A stretch of 7,921 bases of DNA from Chitinophagaceae bacterium. Its GTDB lineage: Bacteria > Bacteroidota > Bacteroidia > Chitinophagales > Chitinophagaceae. Positions within the stretch are counted from its first letter, which is position 1; every line of letters starts with the position of its first letter. The notes below the pieces were generated by a model. It was not told the origin of the DNA and did no database searches. It worked only from the letters and a program-made list of their open reading frames with translations. Both the position numbers and the translations under genes were made by a program. This document shows, in pieces, positions 1 through 5,422 of the stretch. The DNA lies in the NCBI GenBank assembly GCA_016786965.1, contig JAEUVL010000840.1:1-7921 (forward strand), written 5' to 3'.

Positions 1-987
1 GCGGAGCGGTTGAGCAAAAAGTATGGAGTGACGGTTTACCTGAAGCGGGAAGACCTTTGTCATACCGGGGCACATAAAATAAATAATACGATCGGGCAGA
101 TATTACTGGCGCAACGATTGGGGAAGAAAAGAATTATTGCAGAGACAGGTGCCGGTCAGCATGGTGTGGCTACCGCTACCGTGTGTGCATTGAAAGGAGT
201 GGAGTGCATCGTGTACATGGGTGAAAAGGATATAGAACGGCAGGCGCCCAATGTGGCGAGAATGAAAATGCTGGGGGCTACGGTGGTACCGGCCACAAGC
301 GGCAGCAAGACATTGAAGGATGCTACGAATGAGGCGATACGGGATTGGATCAATCACCCGGATGATACGCATTATATTATTGGCAGTGTGGTGGGGCCAC
401 ATCCTTATCCTGATATGGTGGCGAGGTTTCAAAGTGTGATCAGCGAAGAGATGCGTACACAACTGCTGGAAAAAACCGGTCACGAGTTACCCACTCATGT
501 GTTGGCCTGTGTAGGCGGTGGCAGTAATGCGGCAGGGGCTTTTTATCATTTTCTCGATGAGCCTTCGGTACAACTGATCGCTGTGGAAGCGGCAGGTGAA
601 GGAGTGAACAGCGGAAAGAGTGCTGCCACCACCCAACTCGGCAAGCCGGGAATTTTGCATGGCAGTAAAAGTCTGCTGATGCAAACAGAAGATGGACAAG
701 TGGTGGAGCCCCATAGTATTTCGGCGGGATTAGATTATCCGGGTATTGGCCCGCTGCATGCACATTTATATGAAAGTGGCAGGGCGATATTTATGAGTGC
801 TACTGATAAAAAAGCATTGCAGGCGGCCTTTGAACTGGCCCAACTGGAAGGGATCATTCCGGCATTGGAAACGGCACATGCGTTACATGCCCTGAAGATG
901 ATCAACTTTAAAAAGAGTGATGTGGTGGTGGTTTGTTTGAGCGGGAGGGGGGATAAGGATTTGGGGACGTATATGCAGAGTATGTGA
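1..987 (+). CDS. trpB: Tryptophan synthase beta chain (5' end outside the window)
   Basis: TrpB condenses indole with L-serine to L-tryptophan using pyridoxal phosphate, in the cytoplasmic alpha2-beta2 tryptophan synthase. The reading frame is already open at base 1 (A-E-R-L-S-K-K-Y), so the gene is cut by the window edge; the TTG at 10 is not the real start. Compared with E. coli TrpB about 60 N-terminal residues are missing. Visible hallmarks: the PLP lysine in GAHKINN (codon 76-78), the catalytic glutamate in IIAETGAGQHG (codon 142-144, equivalent to Glu109), the phosphate-binding GGGSNA (from 514), and the C-terminal LSGRGDKDL. The protein ends in GTYMQSM, and its TGA stop (985-987) is also the first three bases of the downstream repeat. 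trpA follows on the same strand, but only after the repeats and a DUF559 gene. The family assignment is certain. Confidence 0.97.
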   Translation, partial: AERLSKKYGVTVYLKREDLCHTGAHKINNTIGQILLAQRLGKKRIIAETGAGQHGVATATVCALKGVECIVYMGEKDIERQAPNVARMKMLGATVVPATSGSKTLKDATNEAIRDWINHPDDTHYIIGSVVGPHPYPDMVARFQSVISEEMRTQLLEKTGHELPTHVLACVGGGSNAAGAFYHFLDEPSVQLIAVEAAGEGVNSGKSAATTQLGKPGILHGSKSLLMQTEDGQVVEPHSISAGLDYPGIGPLHAHLYESGRAIFMSATDKKALQAAFELAQLEGIIPALETAHALHALKMINFKKSDVVVVCLSGRGDKDLGTYMQSM

Positions 988-1004
988 CCTCACCCCACGA
1001 AGAT

Positions 1005-1051
1005 CTCTGATGTAATCAGAGTCTTTCACCCCCTCTCCTTGAGGAGAGGGG
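1005..1051. repeat. Paired hairpins of repeat copy 1
   Basis: Hairpin I has arms at 1005-1011 and 1015-1021 (7 bp, loop GTA). It can be lengthened by GAAG/CTTTC pairing beyond a small internal loop. Hairpin II has arms at 1030-1038 and 1043-1051 (9 bp, loop TTGA). Confidence 0.85.
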
Positions 1052-1117
1052 AAGGAGTGTTTGCGATTTTCGACTATTTGTTATGAATAAATGTTTATGA
1101 CCTCACCCTACGAAGAT

Positions 1118-1163
1118 CTCTGATGTTATTAGAGTCTTTCGCCCCTCTCCTTGAGGAGAGGGG
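1118..1163. repeat. Paired hairpins of repeat copy 2
   Basis: Hairpin I has arms at 1118-1124 and 1128-1134. A C-to-T change in the right arm turns one G-C pair into a G-T wobble, and the loop reads GTT. Hairpin II has arms at 1142-1150 and 1155-1163 and is perfect. Confidence 0.85.
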
Positions 1164-1229
1164 AAGGGGTGTTTGAGATTTTCGACTATTTGTTATGAAT
1201 AAATATTTATGACCTCACCCCACGAAGAT

Positions 1230-1276
1230 CTCTGATGTAATCAGAGTCTTTCAGCCCCTCTCCTTGAGGAGAGGGG
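1230..1276. repeat. Paired hairpins of repeat copy 3
   Basis: Hairpin I has arms at 1230-1236 and 1240-1246, identical to copy 1. Hairpin II has arms at 1255-1263 and 1268-1276 and is perfect. Homology with the other copies ends a few bases later, and the copy closes with the inverted GGGGTGAGGT at 1309-1318. Confidence 0.85.
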
Positions 1277-1333
1277 AAGCAGATTTCCCGATTATTGGAG
1301 TAGTAATGGGGGTGAGGTGCTAAAAGTAAAACT

Positions 1334-1714
1334 ATGGCTGAAGAGTATAATGATAACTTACATAAAGGAGCCATTGGGAAATTATATCAGTATGGAAGAG
1401 AACTTCGTCAGTCTTCAACGAAGGCGGAAAAGATTTTGTGGGAATATTTAAGAAATAGAAAACTGGATGGTTTGAAATTTAGAAGACAGCATCCAATTGA
1501 TAAATTTATTGCTGACTTTTATTGTCATGAGAAAAAACTGGTTATTGAGTTGGATGGTGCCGTACATGACGATAAGATGAATGCACATTATGATGCAGCC
1601 AGAACTTATGAATTGAAAGTATCAGGTATTACAGTGATACGATTCAGAAACAGTGAAGTAGAGAATTGTATTTCATTTGTATTAAGTGAAATCAGAAAAG
1701 CAACAGGAAAATAA
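1334..1714 (+). CDS. DUF559 family endonuclease-domain protein (Vsr-like fold)
   Basis: A 126-residue protein with the full DUF559 pattern: RELRQSSTKAEKILWEYLR (residues 22-40), GLKFRRQHPI (46-55), IADFYC (59-64), KLVIELDGAVH (68-78), YDAARTYEL (86-94) and VIRFRNSEV (101-109). DUF559 is placed with PD-(D/E)XK nucleases and is related to the Vsr very-short-patch-repair endonuclease. Likely active-site residues by analogy are E32, D61, E72 and/or D74, and H78 (inference). The length is typical for the family, so the gene looks intact. It starts 14 bases after the inverted repeat end at 1320. It is visibly richer in A and T than trpB and trpA, suggesting separate arrival. It lies in the same orientation as trp and is probably co-transcribed. 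The substrate is unknown; no methyltransferase or other restriction partner is in the window. Confidence 0.9.
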   Translation: MAEEYNDNLHKGAIGKLYQYGRELRQSSTKAEKILWEYLRNRKLDGLKFRRQHPIDKFIADFYCHEKKLVIELDGAVHDDKMNAHYDAARTYELKVSGITVIRFRNSEVENCISFVLSEIRKATGK

Positions 1715-1763
1715 GTCTAAAGGGGTTTCTTCTCACTTCCCGTATGGTGGGTTCAATAATAAT

Positions 1764-2534
1764 ATGAGCAGACTAAAAAATACATTCGACCAATCAGCCA
1801 AAAAAGTCCTCAATGTCTACTGCACTGCTGGTTATCCGAAGCTGGAGAGTACATTGGAAGTAATGAAGGCGTTGCAAGCAAACGGAGCTTCTATCATCGA
1901 ACTTGGGATGCCCTATAGTGATCCGCTGGCTGATGGCCCGGTGATACAGCATAGCAGCGCTGTTGCATTGGCTAATGGCATGACGATCGCTAAACTGTTT
2001 GAACAATTAAAGGATTTCCGACAGGAGATATCAATACCAGTGATATTAATGGGCTACATGAACCCGGTACTGCAGTACGGGTTTGAAAAATTTTGTGCGG
2101 ATGCTGCGGCGGTGGGTATTGATGGTCTCATTCTGCCAGATCTGCCGGAGTATGAGTTTGAAACTGAGTATGGGGCGATCATTAAAAAGTATGGCCTTGA
2201 TTTTATCTTTTTAGTTACCCCGGAAACATCGGAAGGGCGGGTAAGAAAGCTGGACAGCCTCAGCAGTGGTTTTTTGTATGCCGTATCATCTTCTTCCACT
2301 ACCGGCAGCGAAAATCAAGGTGGTAATATTACAGCGTATCTTCAGCAACTGAGGGGGCTGCAACTGAAAAACCCCGTATTGGTGGGCTTTGGAATAAAGG
2401 ATAAAGCTTCTTTCGATGCTGTTTGCCAGTTGGCTGACGGGGCCATTATCGGCAGCGCCTATATTAAAGCATTGGAAAACAGCACTAATGTTAATGCAGC
2501 CACAAAGTCTTTCCTTTCGTCAATTTTCGGCTAA
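1764..2534 (+). CDS. trpA: Tryptophan synthase alpha chain
   Basis: TrpA cleaves indole-3-glycerol phosphate to indole and glyceraldehyde 3-phosphate and channels indole to TrpB. From ATG 1764 it gives 256 residues, normal for the family, with a TIM-barrel pattern. Visible motifs: NVYCTAGYP (17-25), IIELGMPYSDPLADGPVIQ with catalytic E46 and D57 (equivalent to E. coli Glu49 and Asp60), ILPDLPEYE, the phosphate-binding loop SSSSTTGS, VGFGIKD and GAIIGSAYIK. The open frame extends upstream to an ATG at 1686 inside the DUF559 gene. The 26 extra residues there match nothing expected of TrpA, so 1764 is preferred. Its ATG lies 50 bases after the DUF559 stop and about 780 bases after the trpB stop. 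Translational coupling to trpB is therefore lost. The family assignment is certain; the start is fairly sure. Confidence 0.96.
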   Translation: MSRLKNTFDQSAKKVLNVYCTAGYPKLESTLEVMKALQANGASIIELGMPYSDPLADGPVIQHSSAVALANGMTIAKLFEQLKDFRQEISIPVILMGYMNPVLQYGFEKFCADAAAVGIDGLILPDLPEYEFETEYGAIIKKYGLDFIFLVTPETSEGRVRKLDSLSSGFLYAVSSSSTTGSENQGGNITAYLQQLRGLQLKNPVLVGFGIKDKASFDAVCQLADGAIIGSAYIKALENSTNVNAATKSFLSSIFG

Positions 2535-2540
2535 GTGGGT

Positions 2541-2570
2541 TTTGCTATCCGGCCGGAATGTATAAATTTG
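2541..2570 (+). promoter_or_regulatory. Bacteroidota-type promoter for the thioredoxin-family gene
   Basis: TAAATTTG at 2563-2570 fits the Bacteroidota -7 consensus TAnnTTTG exactly. TTTG at 2541-2544 lies 18 bases upstream, at the usual -33 spacing. Transcription would begin around 2575, leaving about 75 bases before the ATG at 2653. The site lies directly after trpA, so the next gene is probably a separate transcription unit. Called from motif match only. Confidence 0.6.
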
Positions 2571-2652
2571 TATGCTGATCCGGTTTCAAGGCATCATGGC
2601 CCCATTTAAACAAAGATGATTTCTGCTCGTACAAAATAATTATAAGTCAACT

Positions 2653-3750
2653 ATGAAAAAATTGCTCCTCGTTTTAGTATTGTTTCCCCTGGTGGTAACG
2701 GCCCAGGTAGTAAGTAAAGGATTTACCATTGAAGGGAAACTGGATGGATATGCAGATGGTACCAAGATCAGCTTATACCAGAACGGGATGCCTACCGAGT
2801 GGCAGTCCACTAAATTGGCAGGTGGAAAGTTTACCCTGAAAGAAAAAGTGACTGAACCTGTATTATGTTTTATTGTGATCGATGGGGTACAAAAGCCTAT
2901 TGAGCTATACGTGGAGAATGCAGTGATCACCGTGAAGGGTAACAAAGCCACCCCTGATGTGTACGACATATCGGGCTCCAAATCGCACAAAGATTTTGCG
3001 GAATTCATCAGTACTTTTTTACCCATGGCTCAGCAACTGAGCACCCTAGGAAATACCCTAAATTATACAATGCCCGGTAATGACAGGGACAGCATGATGA
3101 CCGTATATACAGGTCTGCAGGATAGAATGCAGCAGTCCATTGATAAATTTATAAGTGCAAAGCCCCGTTCCATCGTGGTGCCTTTTGTACTGGAAGTTAC
3201 CTACCAGTTTAACGAGGATGTGGTGATGCTGGAGAACAGGTTTAAAAAACTTGATGCTACGGTAAAGACTTCGTTAGCGGGAAAGAAACTGGAAGAAATG
3301 ATCGCTGAAAAAAAGGTGGGTGCGATAGGTACGGAGGCGCTTGACTTTACCCAGGATGATACGAATGGTATGCCTGTTTCTCTTTCTTCTTTCCGGGGCA
3401 AGTATGTGCTGATCGATTTCTGGGCCAGTTGGTGTGGCCCGTGCCGTAGCGAAAACCCCAATGTGGTGGAGAATTATAACCAGTTCAACAATAAGAACTT
3501 TACCGTGCTGGGTGTGTCACTGGACAGGCCGGGGCAGAAGGATAAATGGATCAGTGCGATAAAAGAAGATAACCTGGCGTGGACAAATGTTAGCGATCTT
3601 CAGTTCTGGAATAATTCTGCGGCCAAGCTTTATAGGGTTAGCAGTATCCCTCAAAACTTTTTGGTGGACCCGTCTGGAAAGATAGTGGCCAAGAACCTCC
3701 GGGGGCCGGCCCTGCGGGATAAGCTGTGTGAATTGCTGGGGTGTAACTGA
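2653..3750 (+). CDS. Secreted DUF4369/TlpA-like thiol-disulfide oxidoreductase
   Basis: A 365-residue exported protein. Residues 1-18 form a signal peptide (MKK, a hydrophobic core, then TAQ). Residues about 24-98 read as the DUF4369 domain common in Bacteroidota (FTIEGKLDGYADGTKISLY, then GGKFTLKE). A helical linker follows to about 225. Residues about 230-365 form a thioredoxin/AhpC-TSA domain: VLIDFWASWCGPC with redox cysteines C261 and C264, and the cis-proline loop SSIPQNFLVDPSGK with P333. Such proteins act in the periplasm or at the outer membrane as disulfide reductases or exchangers, similar to TlpA and ResA; the substrate cannot be told from sequence. Two further cysteines, C359 and C364, sit at the extreme C-terminus. 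A promoter lies just upstream. The gene ends 1 bp from the convergent gene on the other strand. Confidence 0.92.
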   Translation: MKKLLLVLVLFPLVVTAQVVSKGFTIEGKLDGYADGTKISLYQNGMPTEWQSTKLAGGKFTLKEKVTEPVLCFIVIDGVQKPIELYVENAVITVKGNKATPDVYDISGSKSHKDFAEFISTFLPMAQQLSTLGNTLNYTMPGNDRDSMMTVYTGLQDRMQQSIDKFISAKPRSIVVPFVLEVTYQFNEDVVMLENRFKKLDATVKTSLAGKKLEEMIAEKKVGAIGTEALDFTQDDTNGMPVSLSSFRGKYVLIDFWASWCGPCRSENPNVVENYNQFNNKNFTVLGVSLDRPGQKDKWISAIKEDNLAWTNVSDLQFWNNSAAKLYRVSSIPQNFLVDPSGKIVAKNLRGPALRDKLCELLGCN

Positions 3751-3751
3751 T

Positions 3752-4210
3752 CTATTCTTTAACGCCCATCAGTTTACTGATATCTTTCCAGTTGTTATTG
3801 CGTTGTTTTTCATACTCATCGAGGAGGCTTCGCTTTTTTGTTCTGGCATAGTCGGTCATTAACCGGGCTTGCTGTTTCAGGTTCTTCATTATAGCGGCTG
3901 CCGTAGTTATATAATTGATCGTGATCGAATCTGATACCGTGCCTGAGCTTTTCAGATCTTCCACCACCTTTACCAGGTTATCCATTAATTCCTGTTGTGC
4001 ATTGAGCAGGTTCTTTACTGTTTCTGCATCATAGGCATCTGCTCCAAACCCATCGCTGATGCTGCCGATGATACCATAGGTATTGTATAAAGTGGCGGCT
4101 GAAAAACTGGTAATGGCCTGCACCAGTTTCTTTTCTTTTTCTTCCCCGGTTTGTGCTAAAACTGCGAGTCTCAAAACAAGGAGGCAGCCAGTGAGCAACG
4201 CTTTTTTCAT
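3752..4210 (-). CDS. Small secreted helical protein of unknown function
   Basis: A 152-residue protein I do not recognise. It begins with a signal-peptide-like segment (MKKALLTGCLLVLRLAVLAQ); cleavage near residue 20 is likely. R14 within the hydrophobic core is unusual. C9 lies too early and in the wrong setting for a convincing lipobox. The rest looks mostly alpha-helical, with polar helices around residues 22-42, 62-90, 98-122 and 122-146, rich in K, E, Q and N, and no cysteines. The ATG at 4210 is chosen because it places the signal peptide at the N-terminus. The TAG stop lies 1 bp from the stop of the convergent oxidoreductase gene, so no separate terminator fits between them. Upstream lies the 679-bp repeat-bearing gap. 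It is probably periplasmic or surface-located; no function is proposed. Confidence 0.8.
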   Translation of the reverse strand: MKKALLTGCLLVLRLAVLAQTGEEKEKKLVQAITSFSAATLYNTYGIIGSISDGFGADAYDAETVKNLLNAQQELMDNLVKVVEDLKSSGTVSDSITINYITTAAAIMKNLKQQARLMTDYARTKKRSLLDEYEKQRNNNWKDISKLMGVKE

Positions 4211-4350
4211 TCCTGTTATTTGAAGGCAAATTAGTACCTATTCAATAAAATGTATGAAAAAAGGGCTTTTTGATTATGGTAGTGGCCCCTGGTACAGTAT
4301 TGCAGCCTGAAAGTTGGGAAGAGAGGGGCTATCCCGGCTTTTACTGGCTT

Positions 4351-4856
4351 TGTGAAGCATTTTTGTATGTCTGTGCGGAGCTTTTGTATCTCTGTGCGGC
4401 ACTTCTGCATCTCTCTGAGGGACTTTTGTACCTCCGTGCGGGACTTCTGTATGTCTGTACGGCACTTTTGTATGCGTGTGCGTGACTTTTGATCCTTTTG
4501 TGAATCGAACAGATGGGCTTTGCGCAAACTTTATTGGTGTTTGTGATGCGCTTTATTGGTCTTGTGATGCACTTTCATCGCTTGTGATTCACTTTTCTTC
4601 GTTTGTGATGCACTTTTCTGGTCTTGTGATTCACTTTTCATCGCTTGTGATGCGCTTCACTGGTCTTGTGATTCACTTTCCTGGTCTTGTGATGCACTTT
4701 TCTTCTCTTGTGAAGTGGTTTTCGGGTCTTTGTGAACTGCGAAAATGGTATTGCGCAGACTTGCGCTGGCTTTGTGATGTGCTTTTTTTCGTTTGTGACG
4801 CCTTTTTCCCGCACTGCGAAAGCCTGAAAAGCTATTGTGCGGGGTATTTTTTTCAA
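4351..4856. repeat. Array of 24 contiguous degenerate ~21-bp repeats
   Basis: Aligned on TGTG, units start at 4351, 4372, 4393, 4414, 4435, 4456, 4477, 4499, 4521, 4542, 4563, 4583, 4604, 4625, 4646, 4667, 4688, 4709, 4731, 4752, 4773, 4794, 4815 and 4836. Nineteen of 23 spacings are exactly 21; three are 22 and one is 20. Units 1-7 follow TGTGCGGCACTTTTGTATC. Units 10-17 follow TGTGATGCACTTTTCTGGTC. The rest are more diverged. A weak extra unit may lie at 4330-4350. Units adjoin without unique spacers, so this is not CRISPR. The array fills most of the 4211-4889 gap between the START-like gene and the 152-residue secreted protein gene, both on the minus strand. The remaining parts (4211-4350 and 4857-4889) show nothing clear. 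Function unknown; options are a DNA-binding or curved-DNA array, or the decayed remains of a heptad-repeat gene. Confidence 0.93.
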
Positions 4857-4889
4857 ATTGATATTGAAAAATGGGGGGCGGGTTTCTGA

Positions 4890-5387
4890 CTATGCGTTCA
4901 CTACTTCTGTTAGCTGCACATTCCTGTTTCGCAGGTCGATGCCGCCTTCGAGCACTGATTTCAGGTTGACCAAATAGAAAGCCCATCCATTTCCGCAGTC
5001 GATAAAAAATCCCTGTTGCTGCTCCACATTATCCATGGGCATATCCTGTACCAGTTCGCAGATCGTTTCTCCTTCCTGCTGTTTTACCGTTACAGTTACG
5101 ATGCAGCCTCCTGAAAAGCTGAACTGTAATTGGTCCCAGCCATTGGCTAACAGCACTTCTTTTTCTTCTACGGCGTTATCATCGTAGCCAAACCAGAGCC
5201 ATTTGTAGGTATCGCCTTTTTCTATGGAACTGTTCTTGGGCCGGGGTGTTCCGTCGGCTTTGGTAAACTGTGCCAGGCGGAGAAACCAGCTTTCTAATCC
5301 CTGCTGGGTGGTCCATGCGTCATAGATGGCTTTTGGGGATGCTTTGATGGGTATCCGTTTGGTGAATTGTTTCCAGTTGTAAGGCAT
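4890..5387 (-). CDS. START-like / SRPBCC (AHSA1-type) domain protein
   Basis: A 165-residue cytoplasmic protein without a signal peptide. The opening MPYNWKQFTKRIPIKASPKA, followed by IYDAWTTQQGLESWFL (21-36), is the typical start of the SRPBCC fold of the AHSA1 / START-like type. The middle is aromatic-rich (GDTYKWLWFGYDD, 58-70) and the end reads GWAFYLVNLKSVLEGGIDLRN (134-154), the usual C-terminal helix. The fold forms a hydrophobic pocket for small ligands; the ligand and role here are unknown. The gene begins 35 bp after the OmpA-family stop on the same strand, so the two are likely co-transcribed. No clear Shine-Dalgarno lies before its ATG, as is common in Bacteroidota. Its stop lies 33 bp from the edge of the 21-bp repeat array, which may thus form the 3' end of this transcript. 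Confidence 0.88.
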   Translation of the reverse strand: MPYNWKQFTKRIPIKASPKAIYDAWTTQQGLESWFLRLAQFTKADGTPRPKNSSIEKGDTYKWLWFGYDDNAVEEKEVLLANGWDQLQFSFSGGCIVTVTVKQQEGETICELVQDMPMDNVEQQQGFFIDCGNGWAFYLVNLKSVLEGGIDLRNRNVQLTEVVNA

Positions 5388-5422
5388 GTCTTTTAGTTTT
5401 CAGTTCCCTGTTTGTTCATGGG

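Larger units (their letters stand above)
985..1320. repeat. Three tandem ~112-bp hairpin repeats between trpB and the DUF559 gene
   Basis: Copy 1 is 985-1097, copy 2 is 1098-1209, and copy 3 matches from 1210 to about 1279 before diverging. Each copy opens with TGACCTCACCC. Each then holds a first hairpin (CTCTGAT, 3-nt loop, ATCAGAG) and a second perfect 9-bp hairpin (CCCCTCTCC, loop TTGA, GGAGAGGGG). Copies 1 and 2 continue with a nearly identical AT-rich tail of about 45 bp. The third copy is closed on the right by GGGGTGAGGT at 1309-1318, an exact 10-bp inverted match to ACCTCACCCC at 1212-1221 (and at 987-996 in copy 1). This architecture resembles REP-like palindromic elements. No T-run follows the stems, so they are not ordinary intrinsic terminators. 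A mobile or mobilisable origin is inference. Confidence 0.93.

Noticed and set aside
1030..1276. Rho-independent terminators after trpB
   Set aside because: The GC stems are followed by GAAGG or GAAGC rather than a T-run.
1686..1763. Longer trpA start at ATG 1686
   Set aside because: The added 26 residues overlap the DUF559 gene, have no TrpA similarity and would come before the normal N-terminus at 1764.
4351..4856. CRISPR array
   Set aside because: Units are contiguous, about 21 bp and degenerate, with no unique spacers and no cas genes nearby.
4351..4856. Series of CRP/FNR-type operator sites because of repeated TGTGA
   Set aside because: The partner half TCACA at the right spacing is missing; the local palindrome is a compact GTGnnnCAC.
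4476..4889. Plus-strand 137-codon open frame across block B of the repeats
   Set aside because: It is a repetitive hydrophobic translation of the 21-bp array (VIHFSS, VMHFSG repeats) with no signal, domain or ribosome site. It is open because 21 is a multiple of three and the units lack stops in that frame.
4657..4986. Minus-strand open frames over the right part of the array
   Set aside because: They overlap the well-supported START-like gene or consist only of array translation, and they shift frame at the 22- and 20-bp units.
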